NCBI GenBank assembly: GCA_037013495.1 | Contig: CM072802.1 | Span: 59,539,275 to 59,603,274, forward strand | Direction: 5' to 3' | Length of the DNA: 64,000 nucleotides | Source of the DNA: Hippophae tibetana | Lineage: Eukaryota; Streptophyta; Magnoliopsida; Rosales; Elaeagnaceae | Shown: in pieces, positions 11,262 through 22,500 of the stretch | Numbering within the stretch: the stretch's first letter is position 1 | Layout of the letters: every line of letters begins with the position of its first letter | Translations under genes and position numbers: made by a program | The notes under the pieces: generated by a model | What the model was told of the DNA's origin: nothing | Seen by the model: the letters and a program-made list of their open reading frames with translations, nothing else | Database searches by the model: none

Positions 11262-12953
11262 CGTAATTAAAAGAACTAAATATAACATAATTTTATGCAC
11301 TTTAAACATCAAAATAGATTTGTATTAGCATAATTAGTAAATCTTTATTTTCAGAATCATGAGTATGTTTTGTTGTTTTTCAAGTATTTATAGCAATAAA
11401 TAAAAACATGAAGCATAGTACTTGAAAGCATTTGAAAACATGAACAACATATGTAAGCCTTACATATGTTTCAACCTAATGTGAGGGGTGCAAAACAAAA
11501 GAGATTCTAGAATTTCAATTTAATGCGAGAAAATGATGAAGGCTCATGTATGCCGCGACATAGGATAATCAGATTGAGATTTCAACACATTCCAATTTTT
11601 CTCATGCTGCGGGACGAAAGAAATGCATACCGCGATGCATAACTCTTTGATCCATATTTTTCTCTTGTTTGTAGCATTTTCTAAACCTATGTAAACCCCA
11701 TACTCCTATATAAATAGTAAACCAATTCAATAAGAGTTCTTTAGTTTTCTCTTTAGTTTTTCTTTTCTTAGTTTCAAAGCTATTCTCTCAATTTAGAGGG
11801 TTAACAAATTTTAGTTTATATAGTAGTAGTTCTTTTAATTTAATAAACAATATTCACAAATCTATTTGGAGGTTTTCTAATTACAAAAATAATATTGAAA
11901 TTTTGTACTTGAAATAATATGCTTGAGGTATAATTTAAATGTATTTTTTTATTTTTAAATTAATTTTATGTGTTGTTCTGAATGCTATGTTTAATTTACT
12001 TATTATTTATTAAATTAAGCATGTCTTCTTGAAAATACTATAAAAGATTAGTAATGTTATTATGCTTGTGAAATATTAATGTGAGTGAACATTTTTATGA
12101 AATAAATTTATCTTTATCTTTTCATTCAAGATTTTTTCGAAGTTTATTAAATAAAAGTATGGTAATTACATATTTTTCGTAGTAAACTTAAAATATGAAA
12201 ATCAGATTTATGATTTGATTATCTAAATATGATTTATAGTAATACTTTTAGATGTTAAATGTAATTATCCGGATTTGATTTATAGTCATGCTCTATTTCA
12301 AATATTTTTATAAAATTGCTATTTGAAAATATATTAACGACATGTGTTTTGTAGTAGATTGTAAAATCTAAAAGTTAGTTCTAAGATACATCAATCTTAA
12401 ATCCAACTTTGTGAGACCTTGAATGAGAGTCTAAATTATTTGACTCCACTTAAAACAATAATTAGATGGTTTGTAATTTTCTTATAAATAAATCATAATT
12501 TAATAATAAATCAACTAATAGGCCTCACCTAAGGATATTAATTTATTTCTTATTAATAGAGAATTTGCACCCCGCCTATGGACATATTCTTACAAAAAAT
12601 AAAAAAAAAATCAATAATATCAATTTATATAATTAATAATCTAATTAATATTGTGAAATCATGATTAATTAACTAATTTATCTCATAAATTTATGATCAA
12701 TGTTATTTGCAAAGTTTATTGAATCTATCTTTTATTTTATACCATTAGTTTAGATATTTAAAAACCCTAACTTTTTGACATGATGTTTAGATTTAATTTT
12801 CATTTTTAAGAATTGGTTTAATTATTTAAACACCACGGAATTCCTTTTTAGATTTACCTTGAAAATATACTTATCATTTCTTAAAAAGTGATTTGTTCAC
12901 TTATGAGCTATTTTAAAATATGCAAAATTTGTGTACCAAGTTTTTGTACATCA
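11262..12953 (+). repeat. Decayed 3' LTR of the older LARD
   Basis: Recognisable counterparts to the young LTR are the ACATAATTTTATGCACTTTAA start, TATATAAATAG TATA box near 11708, TTTCTTTTCTTAG run near 11760, AATAAACAAT near 11840, TTTGGAGGTTTTC near 11865, a tail of 'GACTCCACTTAAA' and 'CCTCACCTAAGG' segments, and the end ...TACATCA at 12953. Heavily mutated; the left boundary is approximate. Confidence 0.7.
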
Positions 12954-14100
12954 GTTGCCATCGTATGCCACTAGCTTCTTTTCACACCACATGTCAATCA
13001 TTCATTGGTCCAACATTGTTTTTAATCCCCTTTCATATCAGCATTTGATCTAAAGCTCATCCTACCGTATAGATTTCATCTGGACTATTTTCTAAGAATT
13101 TTAGCCCCAAAACCCCATAGAACCCAAGCATACCAATATTTTGAGCATTTTTAGGTGGTTTTCATCCTTTTTGAGCAAGAAGGTAAAGGTTTAAGGTTTT
13201 TTTGAGAAAAAAAGAAGCAACTTTGGAGCATTTTTGGAGGGATTTTTCATAAGGATTTCACCATTCATCTCTACTAAGTGTAATCTTTTTGTGTTTTGTA
13301 ATTTTTCCCTTGTTCTTATTGTTTTAAAAATGGATATTATGGAGTAGATATTTTGTTCTAAGGATTTGATTGAACTCATGATATGAACATCATTTCCTAA
13401 TGTTTATTTAATGTTATTTAAGTATTTGAATTATTCAATTTGATGTGCTTAATGTTCCTATTTTAATTTGGCATTTAATTAAGTAAATTATTAATTGTGT
13501 AAAAAATTGAAAGATTGATATGAAATGATGGATATGAAATAAATTGACATTATTATAACGTGGAAAAAAATTCTCATTATTTTTTTGTGTAACTCTACTA
13601 TTGTCTTTTATGTGTTAATGACCCTTGTATGCTTAGACGGCTTTAGAAATTAGGGGTAGATATATTTGTTTAAAAGATCCTGCAGGCAGTAATTAGTGAA
13701 CTAAGACTTGGTTAATAATCTAAAGATTTATTTAATGTTAATAAGATACAAAAAATCATGGGATTAAGCTGGGGAAATTGAATTCCTAGATTCATTAGTT
13801 TTTGCAGTGAATCTATTTTTATTTCTTTAATTAGTTTAGTTTCTTTAGTTTAATTCTTCGTTCATTTTTGGTATTTCAATTATAAAAGAAAAGTACATAT
13901 TTCGATACTTAGTTCTTATAGATTTTTTAATAGATTCTTCGTGAGTACGACCAACCTGATCTTAAAATTACTTATTACTGTATGTTACCTTTGCTTTTGC
14001 AGATTCATAACATAGCTTTATACAACAATGTATTTCACTATAGTTGTAAAGAGTGAATTGAAGATTTTTTTTTTATTGTACCGGGATACCAATTTGTTCC
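12954..14100 (+). repeat. Probable LTR remnant of unknown family
   Basis: The layout resembles the right half of a Ty3-type LTR. The segment 13790-14010 has GCAGTGAATCTATTTTTATTTC, TTCGTGAGTACGACCAACC and a TGCAGATTC end, a pattern common in chromovirus or Tat LTR U5 regions. No partner LTR, primer site or target duplication was found. No gene is seen. Confidence 0.3.
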
Positions 14101-14655
14101 TAAAACATACCTAATCATGGGTGACATGTGCCTTTGATGGATGAGGTGATTACCTTAGATCCCGGACAGTTAGAAGATCCCACAATTTAAAAAAAATATA
14201 TAATTTAAAAAGTTGAAAAATATTATATGTATAATTTAATATTATTTTACATATATAAAAAGAAAAGACTTATATAATCTTTTAAATTCCTTGATGATCT
14301 CCACGTATTTTTTAAAGATTGTAGAAAACAATAGCCATTTAACATCTAAAATATTTCTTTAAAAATAAAAAAAGTCACTATTTAACATTGGCCTTTTAGA
14401 TTAGTAACTTCCATTTTTTAAACATTTTTGTGTCTCTTCCTGTCGTCACTGCTCTCAACTCCATACTTGATACTTCTCACTCTCAAAAATATAATTAGAC
14501 AACAACCTATTAATTCTTTCCTCTCCCAATCTTTTACGATTTTTCCCATAATTAGCATTAATTCTTTCTTTTTTTTTATTCCTAGTAATTAACTTGAATA
14601 TTTGTTAATCTTAAATAGGGGTTCCTTAGTTAATAGATAAATAGCTAAGCCCATG
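14101..14655. other. No feature recognised
   Basis: AT-rich sequence with no supported ORF, repeat or RNA gene. Confidence 0.4.
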
Positions 14656-14935
14656 TACAACCCTTGTTTTGCCCATCGAGCTCAGCCTAAATAAAGCTTG
14701 CATATGGTCTTGTTAGCCTGGGCCTGATCCATTGAACACAGCTTGAATGAAACCCAAATAGGCCTTGTCCACCTGAGATTGATCCATTGAACATAGCCCA
14801 AATCAAGCCTATAAACAACATTATCAACCCTCGTTCAACCCATTGAATATAGCCCAGATGAAGCCCGTATATGACATTGTCAACCCCTTTTTGGCCTATT
14901 AAACCTGACCCAATGAAACCTATATACAACTCATA
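14656..14935. repeat. Degenerate tandem repeat, about 55-62 bp unit
   Basis: Four to five units share 'CCATTGAACATAGCCCAAATCAAGCC', seen near 14730, 14785, 14840 and 14905 with much divergence. The 80-codon minus-strand frame (14687-14929) is only this repeat read through. Such repeats are common in the 5' internal region of Tat-lineage elements, consistent with the gag remnant downstream. Confidence 0.6.
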
Positions 14936-15689
14936 TCAAACATATATTTGAGAATCTCTGAGACCTTAAAATGTTGTAACCTTCTTAGTAAGACTTTCAA
15001 ACATTTTGGTGCTTCTCGTGAGGTATTAACATTTCTGATAATAGAATCACATCTTGACCTCATAGTTTTGGAAAACGTCAAAAGTTAGCTCAAAATAAGA
15101 GAATTTCACACTATTTGTTAAATTTTTAGTCTAATCCAGTTGAAATTCCACCCCGTGTGAGAATACTAGTCTTACTTTCAAAAATGCCACTCTATCCGCT
15201 AAATAGCTAGTAACTGAGGGCTCAACTAAAGAACCAAAATTCAAGATTGGGACCCCCTAATAGTGATAATGGTTTGGAGCTTAAGGTCGATCACTCTAAA
15301 CATCAAGCCAAATTTGGCTATCAATATAATAGAGAACATCCACCATAAACGTGTCTCTTGGTCCTATAATAATTGAGGCTATCCAAATAGAATTAGAATT
15401 CCTACAATAGACCATGCTTTAAATCCAACAAGATAACCCAAAGTTGAGGCAGCTATTGGCAGAACAAGTTCTTCTCGGATGGAGCCTAATGCCCCAACAT
15501 CCCAACGATAGCAACGCTAACCAAAATATTAATAGGCATATTGATGGGTAAGATAATAATGAAGATAGTATCTCAGAAGATCGTCCCTAGCTAATTCAAA
15601 ACAATATTCCAGAGGCCACTTCATCCAAAATGTTAACGAGCTAGAAACTCTAACTAGATAGCCCATTAAAACAATACCAAAATGGGAAG
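14936..15689 (+). other. Probable 5' internal region of a Tat-type element
   Basis: No intact frame. It lies between the tandem repeat and the gag remnant on the same strand. The minus-strand frame 15529-15873 is a shadow overlapping gag. Confidence 0.35.
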
Positions 15690-16200
15690 CTTGAATGAAG
15701 TCAGTAAAGTGTGAACTCAAAGAACAAAAAGTAAGAAAGTCACAATATGATATTGATGAGGTTTGTATCCAATTAGTCGCTTCTCCTTTTAGAGACAAAA
15801 TTGAAACAATAATACCCTCACAAAAGTTTGTTATGTCGTGATGCACATCATATTGAGGGACAAAGGACCCCATAGCCTATGTTCTCTCCTTCAAACATTC
15901 GATGGCACCAAACTATTTGCTTGTGGATTTGCAAAATGCGATGATGTGCAAAATAGTTGTATCAACATTGCAAGATAATGCAATGAAGTGTTCAATGATT
16001 TATGCCTATTGAATATTTCTTGTTTTGCTGCGTTAGTAAAGGCCTTCATCACCCATTATGTGAGTAATAAGTCCATAAATCAAGGTCAGAAGGAAACTAT
16101 CGAAAGCTATATGAAAAGGTTTAAAAAAGATGAGAACTCTATAGTTAGGACCAATTACACAAAGGTCAATAGTTCTTCCCACTCAAATAGGTAATCAAAA
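15690..16200 (+). pseudogene. Tat-lineage Ty3 gag remnant
   Basis: The translation gives, in order, a VASPFRDKIE segment (about 15774-15803), a GTKDPIAYVLSFK segment (about 15853-15892), an NAMMCKIVVSTLQD segment (about 15935-15976), and after a +1 frame change a segment ending ESYMKRFKK (to about 16128). These match the order of the retrotransposon gag (PF03732) core: 'DGTTDP.xHL..F', 'AMMCRxFPxTL', 'ESLREYMxRF'. At least one frameshift and several stops show it is dead. No capsid zinc knuckle or pol follows before the sequence loses similarity. Confidence 0.65.
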
Positions 16201-16994
16201 CGTAGATAAGGGGTGAAATTTCCAACTAATGAAAATAGGTAATCGGGATATAGATAAGGGATGTAAATGCCAACTAATGGAATCTTTTTACGAGCTTTAC
16301 ACCAATTTGACTAGGCAGATTTCACAAATGTGGATTAAGTAAATAACATAGTGAAAGTATAAAATAACATGCTCAATTCAACACATAAGAAACATAACTT
16401 GCAATTAAAAATAAAAAACTGCGATAAAGACACTAATGAAAGTGTACCTTACAGGCTTCTGTCTAAACTAGCAAAGAACAAAAACATGGTAAAGAACAAA
16501 AAAACATGTGAGATGAGTACATACTAGAACAACGAAGGGTTTTTAATCACTTTAATACTTCATATGTGGGAACATATTCAATAAATAGTGATTGTACTTA
16601 CACAACATGCAATAAAAAAATATAGCAAACCAATTGAAGAATCCAACAACTAGTACACAACAAGGATAAAGAGACATAGACTTTTAGAGACTCTACCAAA
16701 CTTACATGAAAATAAAAGACAAAAGCAATATAAATTAATCTAAAAGTAGACAAATTAATTTAATATTGCAAAAGTAATAACCAAAAACCTATAGGCTGCT
16801 ACAAGTAAAGGAAAGAATGCATGTAACTATATAATAGAAACAAATAAGCTTCCTAATCAGAGCCTAGATCTAGTGTGTTTGCATATACATAATAGAAACT
16901 CAGATTATCCCAACACAATAATCTAATCATGCATAGCAACATCGATAGAGATTAGGACCCGATACACAATTAGATTAAGAAGATACTGACTTCT
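16201..16994. other. No gene recognised
   Basis: Two imperfect copies of 'AATAGGTAATC...TAGATAAGGG' (about 16187-16215 and 16230-16262) may be the gag tail. The remainder is AT-rich with no supported frame. The CACTA element inserts at 16998. Confidence 0.4.
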
Positions 16995-16997
16995 TAA

Positions 16998-18255
16998 CAC
17001 TACTACAAAAGGTGGCATTTAAGTCCAAATTTAAAGTCAGGTTTTGTGAAAAACTGACTTATAATGAATTTAAAGTCAATTGATGTGTTGAACTGATGCT
17101 ACGCGTAGAACGTAGCGTCGATTCTACATGTATATCAATGTTACACATGTGGATAGTATCGGTTGACACGTAGGACTGATGCTACGTCCTACATGTAGCG
17201 TTGGTTCAACACGTCAACCGATGCTACATGTAAGATTTTAAGTAGGTTCTACATGTCAACCGACTTAAGCCACGTATAGCATCGGTCCTACAATTTTATT
17301 TTTTTGTAATTTTTAAGTCAGTTGACATGTAGAATCGACTTAAAATCTTACGTGTAACATTGGTTGACACGTAGAGCTGACGTTACACGTAGGATTTTAA
17401 GTCGATTCTACATGTCAACTAACTTAATCCATGGACATGGCTTAAGTTGGTTGACACATAGAACTGACTTAAAATCCTACGTGTAGTGTTGGTCCCACGT
17501 GTCAACCGATGCTACACACGAGTTTTTTCTTTTCTTCCCCGTTTGACAAAAAAAATTTAGGTATATGCTACACACGAAGACCCTTCCATTTCTCCCTATT
17601 CTCTACTCACTTCTCTTTCTTATTTACTCGCTTCCCCTCTTTCTTCTTTGCCTTGTATCATTATTTCCCAATTCTAAACACAACTTCTCATTTTGACAAC
17701 ATTCAAATAATCCAAACACCATACCTCATTGGCCTCATTATCATCAACTTCCACTTTGTAAGAGTCTTCGTCTTCTAAGCATCATACGTATAGATATAAT
17801 GGTTTATTTAATTTCGTTACTATTGTTTTTGGATTTTTCCTAATCTGTTTCTTTTACAGATCTAATGGTTTTTGAATTTTACAAGGGTTGAAATACGATG
17901 GATTTACGATATTTTTAATGTATTGGAGAGCATTAGGGTAGGATATTTATTTTTGTTGTTAAAAATAATATTTATTTGACTGGTTGTGAAATTATATTTG
18001 TAGAAATTCTTATAACTGGTTTGAATTTTTATTTAGGTACTTGCAAGAAAAGCAAACAATCAGTATTCGTGGAAAGGATTTGGAGCTATTCCCAAGGCTA
18101 TACAAGGTTATGAGGATAGTAAAAAATGAGTAAAATTTGTAAAAAAAAAAAATTAAACCTAAAGTCGATTGACCGTGTGAATCGACTTTAAATTTTAAGT
18201 CTTTCAATTTAAAATCGGTTATTAACCGACTTTAATAGTATATTTTGGCATAGTG
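16998..18255 (+). mobile_element. Non-autonomous CACTA transposon, TSD TAA
   Basis: The ends are CACTACTACAAAAG (16998) and, read inward from the right, CACTATGCCAAAA (18255), flanked by TAA at 16995-16997 and 18256-18258. A 3-bp duplication is diagnostic of CACTA elements. The left 500 bp is full of short subterminal repeats in both orientations (GGTTGACACGTAG, GATGCTACATG, TTTTAAGTCGG), the usual transposase-binding array. No transposase frame remains. The 89-codon frame at 17509-17778 resembles a 5' UTR and Ser/Phe-rich peptide and might be captured host sequence. Confidence 0.85.
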
Positions 18256-18464
18256 TAAGGGTTCGTCCAAACACACAAACAACGGAGTGATACACACTTG
18301 ATAGATAATCATAGATAAAGCAATATTAAAAAGCACAATATTCAATATTTAGAAAGAAAACAATAAATAATAAAAGTTTTGTAATCATAGTTTAAACTTT
18401 AGTATATAGAAACATATACAATTTAAACTTTGATTGTACTAACCAAACATTTGAGCATGTATAA
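18256..18464. other. Spacer between CACTA and copia elements
   Basis: 209 bp of AT-rich host or older repeat DNA containing no recognised feature. Its last five bases (TATAA) are the copia target duplication. Confidence 0.5.
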
Positions 18465-18651
18465 TGTTAATAAATGGTATATTAGTTGTATGCAACTAAT
18501 ATACTTTATAAGCTGTATATTAGTTGTATGCAACTAATATATCTTTTCTTAAAAGCACTTTTAAGAAAAGCAGATTCTTTTTATTCTATATTTATACATG
18601 TATTGAACTTCAGTATTTTGTACCTTGTAAATACATTAAGTGAATTCAATT
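18465..18651 (+). repeat. 5' LTR of the copia element, built from palindromes
   Basis: It starts TGTTAATAAATGG and ends GAATTCAATT, as defined by the primer site and target duplicate. The end is therefore TG...TT rather than TG...CA. It holds two 26-bp direct copies (18478-18503, 18516-18541) of an 11-bp-arm palindrome and a 13-bp-arm palindrome (18543-18570). At 187 bp it is very short for a copia LTR. Confidence 0.9.
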
Positions 18652-18663
18652 TGGTATCAGAGC
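18652..18663 (+). other. Primer-binding site, tRNA-Met
   Basis: TGGTATCAGAGC directly after the LTR is the standard plant copia primer site complementary to initiator tRNA-Met. Confidence 0.9.
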
Positions 18664-18709
18664 AGGAAATAAACAAAAAAAAAACACATTTTACCGGTTT
18701 CTGAATAGA

Positions 18710-19190
18710 AGCGCCGCCAAGCGCCTCCGTATTCTCGCACTGTTTAGCTCGCGCTGCAGGTGCAGATCTGTCGTCCACCCGCGCTGTCCAGTCCGCGCTG
18801 TTCAAACCGGTGTCATTCACCGCGCAGCCACAAGCGCCGTCGCTCAACCCCACGCCGTCAGCTTGCGACCCTGCACGCAGTTCAGCCTCGCGCAGCCCCA
18901 AGCGACGTTCAAGCCCCGCGCAGCCCCAAACGCCGTTCAGCCCCGCACCCCTGCACGCAGTTCAGCCCCGCGCCCCTGCGCGCCGTTCAGCCCCACGCAA
19001 CCCCAAGCGACGTTCAAGCCCCGTGCAGCCCCAAGCGCCGTTCAGCCCCGCACCCCTGCACGCAGTTCAGCCCCGCGCCCCTGCGCGTCGTTCAGCCCCG
19101 CGCCCCTGCGCGCCGTTCAGCCCCGCGCAGCCCCTGCGCGCCGTCCAGCCCCCTACACAGCGTCCAGCCGAAACCTGGTGTGCAGTTTCT
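18710..19190 (+). repeat. GC-rich minisatellite leader of the copia element
   Basis: Units of about 25 bp built on GTTCAGCCCCGCGC alternate to form a higher-order repeat of 105 bp (AGCGACGTTCAAGCC at 18901 and again at 19006). The block is open in all three forward frames (frames start at 18760, 18810 and 18863). The third of these is in phase with gag-pol. Its base composition is strikingly unlike the AT-rich surroundings. Confidence 0.8.
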
Positions 19191-19294
19191 TAAAAAAAAA
19201 AAATTTAGTTCAAAACCTGGATGCAGTTGTATTTTTCAGAGTTTTAATTATCAGCCATTGCAATTTCTTTAATTTTCAGAGTTTTAAAACCCTA

Positions 19295-19475
19295 GCCCAG
19301 TTCAGCCCAACCCGAGCCCATCAGCTCCTAGCCCATCAGCTCTTAGCCCATCTGATCCAAGCCCATCAGCTCCTAGCCCATCAGCTCTTAGCCCATCTGA
19401 TCCAAGCCCATCAGCTCCTAGCCCATCTGCTCCAAGCCCATCTGCTCCTAGCCCATCAGCCCAAACATTCAAACA
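19295..19475 (+). repeat. 15-bp tandem repeat in the copia leader
   Basis: Repeats of AGCCCATCAGCTCCT with CTGATCCA and CTGCTCC variants. In the gag-pol phase each 15-bp unit reads as a five-residue AHQLL/AHLIQ repeat, so copy-number change would not shift the frame. Confidence 0.8.
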
Positions 19476-19561
19476 GCCCATTTATCAGCCCAACCCGTCA
19501 AAAAAAAAAAAAAACCAAAATTTTTATTCCGCTGCACAATATACTTTTTATTATTATTTCA

Positions 19562-22500
19562 ATGGAAGATTCAAGACAACATCAAGTTTCTAGAATTCAT
19601 GAAGTTCCAAATTTTGAAGTTTCTGTTAAGAGTTCAGAAATTGGTTCTTTCGGGGGTACTAAACTTAATGGTACAAATTTTCGAACATGGAAAAAGGTTA
19701 TGTCTGTTTATCTTCGTGGAATGCATAAGATGGGACATGTATCTGGATCAATCAGGGCTCCTAGTCAAGATGATGTAGAAGCCTATACTCGGTGGGAAGA
19801 TGATGATGGCTTTGTCATGTCAATCCTATTTAGAGCAATCACTGATGATATATTACAAATGGTGGAGGAATGTGAAACTGTTGAGGGTATATGGAATACC
19901 TTAAGCAATCTTTATACAAATGAGTCTGACTTTATTCAAGTTCATGAACTCATGTGCAAAGTTGCTGGCATGCAGCAAAATGGGCAACCAGTATCTCTTT
20001 TTTTTACCAAGCTGAAAAATGTATGGGCTGAAATTGACCAGAAACGCCCATGCAAAATTAAAAATCCAGAAGATCTTCTGTGGTACCAGAAGGAGAAGGA
20101 GCTTGAACGAGTGCATGCTTTCTTAAGAGGCCTTGATATAAAACATAATAGTGCTAAAGGCGAATTGCTTCGAATGTCAGATCCTCCGAGCTTGACTACC
20201 GCCTTTACATACATCCGTAAAGACGAATCTCAGCAAGAGAGTCTTCATCAGGCACATGTTGAAGTATCAAGCCTAGCCATTCAAGCTAAATCAAAGGCAC
20301 CTTTCCTCCAGCAGCAAAATTCAATTTCATCTCATCAGCAGGGCCCTTCACCAGGTTTTACCAATCGCCCTCGTTCTCTCTGCTCTTATTGCAATGAACA
20401 GGGGCATCTCCGTGACACTTGTTGGAAACTATATCCACACTTGAAACCAAAACGACAACAGGTGCCTCGTTCTAAAGCAAAAGCAGCTGCAGTGCAAATT
20501 GTCCAAGAACCAGACTACTATGGACAGAATCATCCTTTGGAATGTGGAGGTATCCCTACAGCTTCAATAGCTGGTCGTGGTAAGATTGGTATGACCTTAA
20601 ATGTTTCTCACTCTGTTGGGTCTAATACTTGGATTATTGATTCTGGTGCATCTGATCATATGACTTATGATAAATCTTATTTTAATAAGTTATCTCCCCC
20701 ACCAGTGTCTTATGTTACAAATGCTAATGGTGAGGCCTTTCCTGTCTTAGGACAGGGGTCAGTTCATATCACTCCATCTTTACAGCTCCATAATGTTTTA
20801 TATGTACCTGACTTATCTCATCACTTAATATCTGTCCCACAGTTGAATATTGAGTCTAAATGCTTTGTAACCTTTTATCCTATGTATGTGATTTTCCAGG
20901 ATCTTCTTACCAGGGAAATAATTGGTCGAGGGTATCTGAGGGGCAGATTGTTCCGCTTGGATCAGAACTACGGAGGGGAGAAACCAGGAGCACGGGCAAG
21001 CACTGCATTGACTTCTAGTTCTGATAAGCTAAGTGAAATTTGGTTGTGGCATCGCCGCTTAGGGCATCCGTCTTTTAGTCTTATGAAAAAAACCATGCCT
21101 ACTTTATTTATTGGTGTTAGTGAGACTGTGTTGCATTGTGAGACTTGTGTTTTGGTCAAGAGCCATCGTGTTACTTATTCTTCTAGTATTTCTAATAAAA
21201 GTACTATTCCTTTTGAATTAATTCATTCTGATGTTTGGGGACCATCTAAAGAACCCACTATATCGGGTATGAGATATTTTGTTTCATTTATCGATGACTG
21301 TACAAGGTTATCATGGATTTCTCTTCTTAGAACAAAAGATGAAGTTTTTTCTGTTTTTCAAAATTTTCATACCTTTGTTCAGAGACAATATAATGGCATC
21401 ATTCGGATCCTCCGTTCTGACAATGGGGGGGAATATGTTAATCATGTTTTTCAAAAAAATTTCAAAACACATGGGATTATTCACCAAACTACTTGTCCGC
21501 AAACACCGGAACAAAATGGAGTGTCTGAAAGAAAAAATCGTCATTTACTTGATATGGCTCGTGCACTCTTATTTAGTGCTTATATGCCAAAATATCTTTG
21601 GGGTGATGCTGTACAGGCTTCTGCCCATCTCATCAATCGTCTCCCGTCTAGTGTCCTTAACGGAAAAATCCCATTTCAGATTCTCGCATCTTACGTATCC
21701 TTATCATCCTTTCATAATCTTCCTACTCGAGTTTTTGGTTGTGTTGTTTTTGTGCATGTTCCTAAAAATCAACGTTCTAAATTAGATGCTCGGGCAATTA
21801 AATGTGTGTTTGTTGGTTATGGAAGTTATCAAAAAGGGTACAAGTGCTTTCATCCACCAACCAGAAAGTATTATGTTACTATGGATGTTACCTTCTTTGA
21901 GGACATGAGTTATTTTTCCTCACCTGATACTGCTCGTCAGGGGGAGAATACATATTTCGAAGAACTGTATCATGGTGAAGGGGAGGCATTAGGTGAGTCA
22001 CCAACTGATGTTTCAATGAGACCAGATGAGACTTCTAATTCATTGAATCCAGTCATTGCAGAAACAGATGCTTCAAGTATTCAAGCATCAAATTCACTTA
22101 CAGCAAATGACATTGAAGACAGAACTGTACCCTCAGGCATTACTCCTACCCTTGATCAACAACTCCCTGGTACTGAAGGTCACTCATCTGAGGTATGTAC
22201 ACCTACTGATACTAATAACATCGTGTCTAATATTGGACAGTATGTGTTACCAAATAGGTCTACTCGAGGTCAACCAACCAAAAGGTATGAACCAAATATT
22301 CATGCAAAATCAAAATACCCAGTAGCCAATTTCATGTCCACTAAAAGATTATCTAAGTCATACAAATCATTTGTGAATCAAATATCTGGTGTATCAGTAC
22401 CTAACAAAGTGCAGGATGCGTTGGGAGATCCAATATGGAGGAAGGCAATGGATGAAGAGATGGATGCATTAAAGAAGAACGATACTTGGCAACTTGTGTC

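Larger units (their letters stand above)
9335..12953 (+). mobile_element. 3' half of an older, decayed LARD-family element
   Basis: From about 9540 to 11250 the sequence aligns colinearly with the young element's 5495-7240 (TGTTGAGATGT start, hairpin plus G-run, and the CCTCATGAGATTTAAACTC/TTGTTGCAT...CTAAATAC block at 11120-11190), with many substitutions. It then runs into a decayed 3' LTR ending ACATCA at 12953. Its 5' half is presumably 1-1564 and upstream of the window. Unlike the young copy it carried a protein ORF. Confidence 0.75.

Noticed and set aside
14687-14929. Minus-strand hydrophobic 80-codon frame
   Set aside because: It is a tandem repeat read through; repeated residues follow the DNA repeat.
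17509-17778. 89-codon frame inside the CACTA element
   Set aside because: No motif and low-complexity composition; kept only as a possible captured UTR.
21279-21785. 168-codon frame overlapping copia integrase
   Set aside because: Shadow frame of the intact gag-pol.
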